Below are positions 51,747-63,200 of a DNA stretch of 64,000 bases, piece by piece. The position numbers and the translations under genes are program-made. Each line of letters opens with the position of its first letter. Position 1 is the first letter of the stretch. The notes beneath the pieces are model-generated. The model worked only from the letters and a program-made list of their open reading frames with translations, did no database searches and had not been told where the DNA came from. Where the stretch lies: assembly GCA_963845265.1 (NCBI GenBank), contig CAWJRN010000003.1:186001-250000 (forward strand). Direction: 5' to 3'. This stretch comes from DYRB01 sp963845265. GTDB lineage: Bacteria; Pseudomonadota; Gammaproteobacteria; Chromatiales; Chromatiaceae.

Positions 51747-52892
51747 CTATGCCGGGGCCGGTAAACCAGGCGGCGGGTGCAATTCGCGGCCATTGAGGTA
51801 TTTCACCAGGGCCCGCGAGAGCATGCGGTACCAGCGTTGCATCGGCGTCAACTGCTCCGCAGTTTGGCGCAGCGTTTTGAAGAAGGCCGCGATCTCGCGG
51901 CACGCACTTTCTACCCAAGCCGCTTCGGCATGCGGGTGACTGATAACGATGCGGGTTTGGCCGCTATGGCGAGTGAGGCGGGCCGGGGCGTGAAGCAGCA
52001 GTGGGCGACTGGTAATCGCCTCGGTATGCTGACGCGGATCGGCCAGGCGCACGAATAGGCTCCACCAGTTGTAGGTCAATGCGGTGAGACGCGCCATGAA
52101 ACGGCAGCGCTTCAGATCCCGAGTGGTGAAGCCGCCCCATCCCCAATGGTTCTTGAGTTCGTCAAAGGGATTTTCGGCGTCGGCGCGGTCGCGGTAGAGT
52201 TGGGCGATGGTGAGGATTTCGCCCGGTAGCGAGGTCACCAGGACGGCGTATTCGTAGACAATGGTGTCATCGGTCAGTTCGGCAAAGTTCAGGCGCAATT
52301 GTTCGGGGTTGCTCTTGTCGACCACGGCCAGATCGGCTTTGATTTGCCTTCGCAACACGATGGTCCGACGTGCGCGACTCCAGCCCGTCAGACGCAGTGG
52401 GGCTTCGGCCCCCTGCCAGCCCTGACCGGCATCGGTCCAGTCGGCGCCGGCCATGAGGCGCTCGACGATCTTCTTGACCCCTTTGGTCATACGCAGCTTG
52501 AACAGGTACGGGATCTCTTCCTGCTCGGCCCGCGCCATGTTCCCTTGCGTGCCCCAGTCGCGGTCGCCGCGAATCGCCACCGGCCAGTGTGCCCGCGGTA
52601 GGTGCCCGAGCAACTCCCACAACCCAGGCGAGCTGTACTTGGACGCTGTCTGATTGCCCGCTTGCACCTCGACGTCCAAGACTAGGCGCAGGTTGGCAAT
52701 GAAATAGGTGTGGTAGGTATGCGAGGGCCGGCCCGGCTTGTGCGGGTTATACCCTTTGACCGCCCCTTCCTGATGGCCATTGAGTGGCTTGACGGTCACG
52801 TCCGTATCCAGTATCCACGGCTCGCTCAGCAGTGGGCTTACACAATAGCCGAGATGATCCTGCAGCCACGCGACACCTTCGGTCTCGTCCAT
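51747..52892 (-). pseudogene. IS1380-family transposase, 5'-truncated
   Basis: A 381-residue open frame with typical IS1380 blocks: WILDTDVTVKPLNGHQEGAV, GYNPHKPGRPSHTYHTYFIA, GDRDWGTQGNMARAEQEEIP and RDRADAENPFDELKNHWGWG (with the DDE Glu). About 80-100 N-terminal residues are missing, because at 52892 the frame abuts the dinB remnant on the other strand. The C-terminus looks complete. No terminal inverted repeat could be confirmed. Confidence 0.85.
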
Positions 52893-53611
52893 CCCTGGTC
52901 GTGGTGCGCCCAGAGGAGGTCCTGGGATTCCTTGGGCCGCAGCGGGTCGGCGTCCTGCGCGGCGTTGGTCCCCGGACCCTGCCCACGTTGGAACGGATGG
53001 GACTGCGCACCGTGGCGGACCTGCGTGCCCTCTCGGTGACCGAGCTCCAGCGCCACCTGGGTCCCCGAGCGGCTACCAGCTTCTACCAGCAGGCCCGGGG
53101 CATTGCCTCCGACCGGGTCGCCGCGCAGGGTCCGCGCAAGTCCCTCTCCAAGGAGACCACCTTCGGGCAGGACGTGAACGACACCCGGGTGCTGCACGAC
53201 ACCCTGCGCGACCTGGCGACAGAGGTCGCAGCAGCGGCGCGGCGGGAGGGTATCGCCGGGCGCACGGTCGTCCTCAAGATTCGCTTCGCGGGCTTCGAGA
53301 CCCACACCCACCAACGACGTCTCGATCACCGCAGCGACGACGCCCACACCCTACTCGCTGTCGCCTGGGCGCTCTACCAGGCCAGTCGCTGGGAGGGGCG
53401 GCCCGTGCGCCTGATCGGGCTCGGGATCGGAGACCTGGGTGCGCCGGACCCGGCTCAGCCCGATCTGTTCCACGCCGCCGACGCACGACCGGTCGATGGT
53501 GATCGGGCGCGCCGTCTCGCCGCCACGTTGGACTGCATCGAGGCCCGGTTCGGCGCGGACGCCTTGCGCCGAGGGATCAAGACCGGCATCCGGGAAACCG
53601 AGGGCGACTGA
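52892..53611 (+). pseudogene. dinB: DNA polymerase IV (DinB) C-terminal remnant
   Basis: The plus strand directly opposite the IS1380 end reads LVVVRPEEVLGFLGPQRVGV, LRGVGPRTLPTLERMGLRTV (thumb helix-hairpin-helix), RKSLSKETTFGQDV and the little-finger domain to the end ETEGD. This is about the last 240 of some 400 residues of a Y-family polymerase. The palm and fingers with the catalytic acids are gone, replaced by the insertion sequence. The real gene may exist elsewhere. Confidence 0.85.
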
Positions 53612-53721
53612 CCCCTGAGCCCAGGAACCGGTGTCACGGCGCTTGAACGTGGGGGTCGGTGCCTACCCTGACGTGGCTCCCGGTAGGACCGGAATTACGT
53701 TAGATTTGGCGCCCCCAGCCA

Positions 53722-55674
53722 ATGCCCAATCCCGGAGGACCCGCGGTGCCGAAACAGCCGTCCAAGACCCGCCAGACCCAGGGCCAGCAACCCGAGCCGG
53801 CCCAGATCAAGGCCGTAGAGCGTCTGATCGGCACCCGGGATTTCCCCAAGGCCAGCGAGCGGGCGCGCGCGCTGGTAGAGCGCTTCCCCAAGCACAGCGC
53901 GGCCAATCGGTTGCTGGTGGATGCCTTCTTCCAGGCGGGGAACGGGCCCGCCGCGGCACTGGCCGCCTACCAGTGGGCGCAACGCCGACCTAACAGCCTC
54001 ACCGCCCAACGGGCGTTGTTTCAACTCGCCCTCGAGGGCGAACACCTCGTGTTGGCGTACCGGACCGCATTGCGATTGGGGGAGCTGGACCCGAACGCCG
54101 CAGGTCACCCCTGTCCGCCGAGGGCCTGGAGGAGATGCTGCTGCAACCCGACGGATCGCAAGCGATCCAGGAGGACCTGGAGTGGTTCGACATCGGCAAG
54201 CTGCATCTGAATGCCCATGACTTCGCCGGCGCCGCGCGCGTCCTGGACGGCGTCCCCATCACCCCTGCCCGCAACAACCGGGCACTCGCTCTCTTTCATC
54301 TGGGACGGATCGACGAGGCCCTGAGCGGATTCCTGGGTGCCTGGGAACAGGACCCGGGCAACCTCTTCTCCCTGGGTTTCGCCCTGCAATTGCGCCTCTG
54401 CCGGGGCGATGAGACCGAAGCCCAGGGGCTTGCGGTGCCCTTGGCCCAGACCACGGCGCGGCGGACCGAAGATGCCGAGGGCCAACTGGCCGCCCTGCTC
54501 CTGATCCAAGATGCACAGGCCGCCTGGGACGCCTTCGCGCGCACCGAACAGGCCCCCTGGGTCAAGGATGGGACGGGACATCTTGGCGGGCTTGCGGCTG
54601 CACCTGGGCGCCGCTGCCGCCAGCCGCCTCGGCTACGCCGACCGGGCTCGGACGCTGTGGAAACAGGCCCTGAAGCGGCATCCGGGACTCACGACGGCTC
54701 GGGATAACCTGGCCGCTCTGCAACGCGATGGCGTGTCACCGGCCTACCCAGCCCTGTTCGACCTGACCCAGCTCGTGCCCATCAGCGCCCTGGCGGCCGT
54801 GCGCGCGGCAGACCCCGCCGGCGTCGAGCATCGGATCGACCAGTGGCGGATCAGCGATGCCTATCTGGAGGCGATTTACCTGACCGGGGACCCGATGGCG
54901 CGCTCGTTTTCCGCACACCTATTAAGACATCGGCTGGACCACGCGGGACCGCAGGTGAGCGAGCCAAACCCACGGCGCGCCGCGACCATCCTGCGCGACC
55001 TTGCCCAACTCCCCATCGGTACCACCCAGGAGCGACTGGGGTTCCTCGTCGCCCTGCAAAAGCGCCGGCTGCTCAAGTCCGACGAGACCCCGAAGCTATG
55101 GAACGGCCAGGAGCTGCACGAGATGCGGATGTTCGCGACCGAGATCGATCGCAACCCCGAGCCGAGCGACCTGCCGGCGGACCTCCAGGCCCTGCTGGAG
55201 CATTCGTTGCGGAGCTTCCGGGCCGGGCGGCTGGAGGTGACCGAGACCGGCCTCAACGCCATCCTGGCGCGCGTCCCCGACCACCAGACCGCCCTGGGTA
55301 ACCTGGCGGGGCTGCGCGCACGTCAAGGTCGCGACCAGGAGTGCCGGGACCTGCTGCGGCGGGTCATCGCGGTCCATCCGGACTATCTCTTTGCACGCGT
55401 CAATCTCGCCGGTCTGCTGATCGAGGACGGCGAGTTGGACGCGGCCAAGGCCCTGCTGGAGGGCCCGGCGCAGCGGCCGCAGCTACACATCCAAGAAGTT
55501 TTCGCCCTCTACGGTGTTCTGGCGATGCTGAGCCGCGCCCAAGGCAAAGATCAGGATGCCGCCGACCTGATCGCAAGCCTGGAGGGCTTGGTCGAAGACG
55601 CCGACGACGCGCGACTCCTTGTCAACGCCAAGGCACGGGTCGCGCGGGCGCCCCGGGTGGGCGCCCGAAGGTAG
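53722..55674 (+). pseudogene. TPR-repeat protein interrupted by two frameshifts
   Basis: Three overlapping frames form one protein of about 640 residues. Part 1 is from 53722 (MPNPGGPAVPKQPSKTRQTQ, KAVERLIGTRDFPKASERAR) to about 54105; part 2 (DLEWFDIGKLHLNAHDFAGA, ALFHLGRIDEALSGFLGAWE) to about 54570; part 3 (LGYADRARTLWKQALKRHPG through LYGVLAMLSRAQGKDQDAAD) to the stop at 55674. TPR-like helical pairs run through all three. No other domain is recognised. Sequence error or true decay cannot be separated here, but neighbouring genes are also broken. Confidence 0.65.
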
Positions 55675-55747
55675 CCATCCAATTGGTTGCGGCGTTGATC
55701 GGGCCCGGGAGGGCAGGTCCGGTCCAGTGGCCCAGTGCCGCGGCCAG

Positions 55748-55984
55748 ATGAGCGCGGTGCTGGCCTCCCGGGGCGACCCGGGGACCGTCACCCTGCGCAA
55801 GGGCAACAAGCCCCTGCACCTGTGCTACCACCGGCGCTACCGGGTGGTGCTCTACGCCTCGGGGGCGACCTTCTTCGACGCGGTCCTCGACGGCGAGCGC
55901 GGGTGGCGGGACTTGGACGTGTCGCCCATGACCATGCTGACCTTCGCGCACACCGACCTGCACGCGCGGTTGCACGCCCCCTGA
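55748..55984 (+). pseudogene. Class II glutamine amidotransferase-like C-terminal fragment
   Basis: A frame of about 78 codons with MSAVLASRGDPGTVTLRKGN, LHLCYHRRYRVVLYASGATF and DLDVSPMTMLTFAHTDLHAR. This pattern is the C-terminus of a class II amidotransferase-like protein found in related gammaproteobacteria. The Ntn domain with the N-terminal Cys is absent; the preceding sequence belongs to the TPR remnant's 3' end. Assignment rests on memory of the family, so it is tentative. Confidence 0.4.
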
Positions 55985-56033
55985 CATTCATCGCCCAAGA
56001 CCGCCGCGGGACCTTGCCCGCCGGAGTTGCCGC

Positions 56034-56528
56034 ATGACCGCGACCGCCCACCCCATCCGCCTCTTCGTCTACGGCACCCTCAAGCGCGGCCAGGCCAACC
56101 ACGCCCGATTCTGCGCCAAGGCCACGGACATCGTGCCCGCCGTCACCTGGGGACGGCTCTACGCCCTGGACCTGGGGTTTCCCGCCTTGGAGGTACCGCC
56201 CGGGCAGACCCTAGCCGGGGGGACCGACGACCCGCTGGCCGACGCGGCTACCCAGACCAGTTCGCCCGAGGTCCGGTTCGACCGGCCCGAAGGAGACTGG
56301 GACCTGATCGAAGGGGGGCTGATGACCTTCGCCGACCCGGGGCGGGACCTGCCGCCCATCGACGGACTGGAAGGGTTTAGACCGGCTGGGCACAGCCTGG
56401 ATCGCCGGGTGCTGGTCGCGGCTCGTTGGGACCACGAGATCATCACAGCCTGGACCTATGCAGGCGTGGGTCTGAGGGACCGTGGGGTCCGTGTGCTTCG
56501 TTGGCCAGAGAAGGCGCCCAGCGGCTGA
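56034..56528 (+). CDS. Gamma-glutamylcyclotransferase-like protein (AIG2/GGCT fold)
   Basis: A 164-residue protein starting with the hallmark RLFVYGTLKRGQANHARFCA. The loop LYALDLGFPALEV and the acidic IEGGLMTFADPGRDLPPIDG fit the GGCT/AIG2 fold, and Glu in the second motif would be the catalytic acid. An insertion around GGTDDPLADAATQTSSPEVR makes it longer than typical family members. The family cyclises gamma-glutamyl groups; the substrate here is unknown. It is one of few intact genes in this scarred region. Confidence 0.75.
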   Translation: MTATAHPIRLFVYGTLKRGQANHARFCAKATDIVPAVTWGRLYALDLGFPALEVPPGQTLAGGTDDPLADAATQTSSPEVRFDRPEGDWDLIEGGLMTFADPGRDLPPIDGLEGFRPAGHSLDRRVLVAARWDHEIITAWTYAGVGLRDRGVRVLRWPEKAPSG

Positions 56529-56771
56529 TAAGCCGCGACCGCTTCGTCGCCCGCAGATTCCCTACCGACGTTACAGAAATCCCACGGCGCCCGTGCAGAC
56601 AACGTGCATCTGCGTCTGGTGCGAACCTTAGGCTCAGCAGCACAGTCGGTTGCGCAGTACCTGGGCGGTCACGCCGGCCGGCGCCCTGACACGGTCGAGC
56701 GGCGCCCGATGGCCGCACGCATCGCAGAAGGCCAAGACCGTGAAGGTATCGCGCGGGCACTCCTGCTGGGA

Positions 56772-58142
<1,371 letters not shown>

Positions 58143-58146
<4 letters not shown>

Positions 58147-58515
58147 CGCCTTGCCCCCTTCTTCTTGGCAGGGGCCTTCGTGGGCGCCTTGAGCCCGAAG
58201 AACAGCGGACCAGACCACCGGGTACCGGTGATCTCGCGGGCGATCATCGAGAGGCTAGGGTAGTTGCGCCCCTGGAAGTCGTACTCGCCGTCGGCGGTCA
58301 CTGCGACGCGGTGGACCACGCCCTGATACTCGCGGGTGAGCACTGTGCCGGCGATCGGGCGGTAGTCGCGGTCGCGGCGCCTGGTTCTTGCCGGTCTCGA
58401 CCAGGGCATCGAGGCGACGCCGGTTGCGCTCCAGGAGTTCGGGGGCCACCGTGCGGAAGGCATTCTCCTGCAATCGGTAGGCGAGGCGGCGCTCCAGAAA
58501 GGGGCGGTTGTGAAA
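58143..58515 (-). pseudogene. DUF2924 protein, N-truncated and frameshifted
   Basis: The C-terminal part in one frame reads YRPIAGTVLTREYQGVVHRV, DFQGRNYPSLSMIAREITGT and RWSGPLFFGL, the DUF2924 signature. The N-terminal part (PFLERRLAYRLQENAFRTVA, NRRRLDALVETGK) is in another frame, broken near 58385. The stop overlaps the recombinase ATG (ATGA). DUF2924 genes commonly sit directly before such recombinases in phage or integrative elements. Confidence 0.75.
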
Positions 58516-58564
58516 ACGTCGGGATACAAGTGAACTGTCGGTGTGGCGCGATCTAACGATGCTT

Positions 58565-59215
58565 CTAGTTGGCGCTTCTAGGCGCTGAGCCGAGGAAGGC
58601 ATAAATCGCCGCGGCCATCTTCCGATAGCCCTCTGCATTCGGATGGATGTTGTCGGCACAAAGCTCTGGTCGGCTAAGAATCTCCGAAAACACATCTTCG
58701 ACGACCGGAACTCCCTCTTCCTTGGCCAACTCCCGGTAGATCGGCGCATCGCTCCGTGTGCCGGAAACGATACCGAGCAGAGATAATTGCGGTACCGCCA
58801 CAAGGACGGCTTGCGCGCCACTCTTCCTGACGGAGTGGACGACGCGGCGCACATCTTCCTTAACGGCGCTTTGTGGTCGGCGTCGAAGGAAATCGTTGCC
58901 ACCGAGTTCGATGACGACTAGGGACGGACGGTACATGTCGAGTACCGATTGGATGCGGTCTTTCCCGGCTTCGGCGGTGTCGCCGGGGACGCCCGCATTG
59001 ACGACATTCCAACCGGTTAGCCCACCTAACAAACTGGGCCAATCCTCCCCTGGAGACGCGCCCGTTCCGTAGGTAACGCTGTTGCCGAATGCAACCACGG
59101 TCGCCTCTGGCGGGATGGTCTGCGGCGTCGGCATCCGGTCGCAGGCAAACGGCATACAGGCGAGAAGCAAGACAGCGAAGAATGCTCGGCGGCGCATCAA
59201 TCTCTCTCGCTCCAT
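58565..59215 (-). CDS. SGNH/GDSL-type esterase, putative lipoprotein
   Basis: A 216-residue protein with a signal that ends in a lipobox-like LLAC (Cys20; alternatively Cys25). The SGNH blocks are VAFGNSVTYGTG (Ser46), NAGVPGDTAE (Gly), IELGGNDFLRR (Asn) and DNIHPNAEGY (Asp-His). Block I reads GNS rather than GDS. The fold matches TesA-like arylesterases/lysophospholipases, likely in the periplasm at a membrane. It is transcribed alone and its coding composition is lower in GC than that of its neighbours. Confidence 0.8.
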   Translation of the reverse strand: MERERLMRRRAFFAVLLLACMPFACDRMPTPQTIPPEATVVAFGNSVTYGTGASPGEDWPSLLGGLTGWNVVNAGVPGDTAEAGKDRIQSVLDMYRPSLVVIELGGNDFLRRRPQSAVKEDVRRVVHSVRKSGAQAVLVAVPQLSLLGIVSGTRSDAPIYRELAKEEGVPVVEDVFSEILSRPELCADNIHPNAEGYRKMAAAIYAFLGSAPRSAN

Positions 59216-59458
59216 CTATCTGCGTGGGCTAAAGCAAAGACCCCGCCAAGCGATGCCGCAAGCCCACCCGGCACCGTCCCGGATGGCGGTCTGCTCCCCA
59301 TCTCTCCCCGTCGGCTCGCGCTTTGCCCCTGCGGCGGACTTTCCTGCGGTGCTACCGTCCCCGAATTCAGCCGCGTTGCGGTTGGACTTCCTATCCGTCT
59401 ACCCCTCAATCCCTTAGTCGCTCTCCATGCTACTGCCGCGACCCCCTGTCCCTGGTGG

Positions 59459-60016
59459 TCACGCGCCGTCGTAGTCGATGTCGTCTTCGGCTTGTCCGCC
59501 ATATTGGTGGCTGTTGGCGATGGCCGTGTAGAGAGGTGCCAGACTCGGAATAGGAATGTTCGGTGTGCTCGTGGCGGCCTGAGCGATCGGCCAAGCCGCC
59601 CTCAAGATGGGATTTTGGAATGTCGGAGTTGCTCCGCCTCGGATCGCTTGCTCATTTAAGTAGTAGAAGAACATGCTTTGGGCGATGTAGGCGCCAGCCT
59701 CGCTCTCCTTGACCTTCATGTCCATGTCGTTGATATCGAAGATGGCGTGGGTGGATTCGTGCACCAGAAGTGCCTGTTTGTCTGCGCTGCCGCCGATGGA
59801 ACGGAAGCCCAGCCGAAAAACGTTGTGGGAGTAGCGATAGACCGCCACGTTCGCACCCAGCTCGGGGACATAAACGACCGTGATGCGATCTGCGCGGACG
59901 GCCTCTTTGACTGAAGTGTATCCAGCCGCGCTGACAGTCACGGGGCCGAAACTGAAGGCAATGCGAGGAACGTTCGCGTTATCCAACGTACTGATTATCA
60001 AGTCTTTCAAGGCCAT
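59459..60016 (-). CDS. Uncharacterised protein with HEXXH zinc-protease motif
   Basis: A 185-residue protein without signal peptide. Its centre has QALLVHESTHAIFDIN (His86, Glu87, His90), followed 16 residues later by Glu106 in KESEAGAYIAQSMFFYYLNE, an arrangement seen in gluzincin-type peptidases. The N-terminal third is beta-rich (ITVVYVPELGANVAVYRYSH). No known family comes to mind. The segment is AT-richer than the core genes, which suggests recent acquisition; toxin, effector or element-borne protease are all possible. Confidence 0.55.
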   Translation of the reverse strand: MALKDLIISTLDNANVPRIAFSFGPVTVSAAGYTSVKEAVRADRITVVYVPELGANVAVYRYSHNVFRLGFRSIGGSADKQALLVHESTHAIFDINDMDMKVKESEAGAYIAQSMFFYYLNEQAIRGGATPTFQNPILRAAWPIAQAATSTPNIPIPSLAPLYTAIANSHQYGGQAEDDIDYDGA

Positions 60017-60235
60017 TTTGAGACTCCAGAAGCCCCGCCAGGCGCTCGTTGTGCCTCGGGCTGGTCAGGTGCCGGGAGGACTGCCAGCCATACAGGAAGA
60101 TTAGCAGAGCGCTTCGACCGGGCTAGGCTGGCGACCGAAGTTCACCGAACGAGCGGCAGCTCGAACGACCCGAACCGCCGTGATGGGGTTGAAAACCCGG
60201 TCCCGCCCAGCTCCCGTCCCGCATTTTGGGCGAGG

Positions 60236-63200
60236 CTAGCCGCTCTTGCCCGCCGAGGGCGCGCCTCGCGCCGGGAGCTTCAGCTTGACCTCTCGCCACA
60301 GCACCGGGGTTGAGAACCCATCCCATCCCCAACGCAGCCAGTCCAGCAGGCGGACGGCGAGCCAGAGGGCCCAGGCGAGCATCAGGCCCCGGTAAACGAG
60401 GATGGGCACGGATACCACCCACACCCCCGGCAGCTGCGGCCCCGATCGGTCCTGATACCAGTCGAGCGACGCCGCCGTGGACCCGTTGCCCGCGATCTGC
60501 ATCTCCGGCCGCCCGAGCAGCCCTTGCTCAACGGCCGCGAAGAGGGCAGCGAGGGCGGCGAGGCTCAGGAGCACGAGCCCGATCTGCATGAGGTTGAAGC
60601 GCCAGGGTGGGAGATCCCCGGGTAGATCCTGGGCGAGACGCGACCGCAGCCCCAGGGCGAAGAGCCAGCCGGCGAACAGCAGCCCGACCCAGATCCCTGC
60701 CTGGCTTAAGCCCAACCCGAGAAGCAGCCAGTCCCAGGACCGCAGCGGGGTGATTCGGCTGCGGCCGAGCCCCGCGGCGAGCAGCACCAGCACCACCACC
60801 AGGCCCCAGAACAGCACCGCGGGACCCACGGCGGGGCCGCCGGTGAAGAGGATCCAGCGGTCCGGCGCCATCGCCACCTGCACCCGCGCATTCACCCCCG
60901 GGATGCCCACATCCGGCACCGTCGGCGCATAGAGGGGCTGGAGTGGATCGGGCTGGCGCCACGCGATCTCGACCCGCTCGGTGGCGGGGACCAGGGGCAG
61001 GGTCAGGCTCCCGTCCTCCAGCCGCAAGGGCCGCTCGATGCCGTCGATGCGCACCTGCGTCAGATCCGCCCCCGGCGGCAGCCGGATGGCGTGCTCGCCG
61101 CCCTGGCTGCTGCGCAGGGTGAGCGACAGAGTCGCATCGGTGTGCCGCCGGCCGGGGACCAGCCGGTAGCTGCTCTGGTCCAGGGTCAAGGTGGGACCAG
61201 AGACCCCGGCGGGCCGCGACAGGAGCAGGCGCACCTCCTCCCCCGGCCAGGGCCGCCAGGTCGGCACCCACAGATTGGGACCGCCCTCGGCGTGGACCAC
61301 CGGGATACCCTCCCAGGAGAGGTGCCATAGCGGACTCGCCTCCACCCGCCACTCCTCGCTCAGGCGGTCATCCTCCGAGGCACGCAGCCGGAGGCTGTCC
61401 ACCGGTTCCAAGCTGGACTCCCAACCGGTCTCCGACGTCCCCGGGGTCAGGCTTACCAGCAGGCGCCCGTCGCGGATCTGGGCGCTCTCCCGCAGGACCC
61501 GCTCCCCGGGCAGGAGGGGCACCTCCAGGGCGACCGGAAACTGGGGCGGGGACAGGCGCGACACCCGGGTCTCCACCCGCCAGTCGAGCCCAAGGCGCAG
61601 GGTTCGCTCCACGCGCAGCAGGGGCGGCAGCTCCGAGGGATCGAGCTGCGCACGCTGCTCACCCTCCGGGCGCAGACGCACGAGTTGGAGCTGCCCCCCG
61701 GGGCGGCCGTTTTCGTCCAGACCCTCCACCCGCCATCCCTCCCCGCTCACCTCGACCCGCTGAGGCGGGAGCGGCAAGGGGAGCTGCACCTGGTCGCGCG
61801 CCGGCAGGGGTCCGGCAAGCACCAAGCGCCAATGCCCCGCGGGGAGCGCCACCAGGTAGGTGCCGTCCGCCACCCGGAGCAGGCCGTCGAGGGGCGCGTC
61901 GTCGAGCGTGATGTTGGTCGGGGTCCAGGCGTCCGGCCCACCGGGGACGGGCACGGCGACCGCCTCGGCGGTGCTGACATTGAGTCGGATCTGCAACCCG
62001 TCTACCGTGGTGACCAGCGCCATGCGCGGAATCTCGGCGCAGCCGGGGAGGCAGTCGGGCGGCTCCGTGAGCCGGGCCTTGAGCGCATCCAATAGCTCCG
62101 GGGTCGGGAAGGCTTGGGCGACCGAGGGACTCGGCGTGCCGGACAGGCCCGCCGCCAGGAGCACCATGGCCGCGGTCGGTGCGCGGCGCACCGCCTTCCC
62201 CAGCAGCCCCGCCAGCTTGAGGCCCAGCACCAGGATCAGGCCGAGCTGCGCCAGGGCCAGCGCGAGGCCCCAGCGGGGCGAGCGCAGCCAGAGCCCGACC
62301 GCATGATCCGCGGGGAGCGGGCCGCGCCAGGCGAACGTCCAGGTGTTCCACTCCCAGTCGGGCACGCCCGGTCCGGTCTGCACCCGGGCATCGGGGTCGA
62401 TCACGGGCAGGGGCCGGGGGGCCGGCGGCGCTCCGGCCAGGGGTAGGTCGGCGCCGCTGCGCAGTCGGGACTTTCGCTCCATCGCCTCCATGGCCGGGGC
62501 CGCAGCCAGAACCGGCTGCTCGCGATCATGGGCCGTGGTCACCGTCTGGGCCCCCACGGGCCAGGGGCGTTCAAGCTGGGGATAGATGCCGCTGCGGACC
62601 TGCTCAACCAGGAAGGGAAGGGCGATCAGGGCCAGGGCGACGAGGGCCGCCCGGTAGTACAGGAGCAGAAAACGGCGCACCCGCGTCATGGCCGCACGGG
62701 CGGGCTCCGCGGGCAGGAGGCGCAGCAGGGCATAGGCCGCGAGCACATGCAGCCACACCAGCTGCGGTGCCCCCGGTGACTGCCAGGTCAGTGCCAGGGT
62801 GATTAGGGTCAGCGCCCCCCAGCCCCAGCCCCAGAGCCGGCCCACCGCCAGCGCGATGACCAGCACCAGGAACAGGTCCAGCAGGGTCCAGCGGTTGAGC
62901 CAGGTGGCGGGGAGATTGTCGACCCCCGACACCCCCAGCAGGTCCCAGCCGGGAGGCAGGTGCAGCCGGGTCTCGATGCTCTGGAAGTCGAGCGCCCAGC
63001 CGGAGGCGGGCAGCCGGCGCGTCGCCCCTTCGATGCGGCTGTCGGCGACCAGGTCGAGCCGCCCCTGACGCACCTCCACCCCCTGCCGCGGGGCGTCGCC
63101 CAGGCGGGTGATGAAGCGCGGCTCTGCGTCGACCGACACCTGCCCGAGGTCCATCCCCTCTCCCGCCTCCAGGCGCCAGGTCCGGGTCAGCTCCCCGCCG

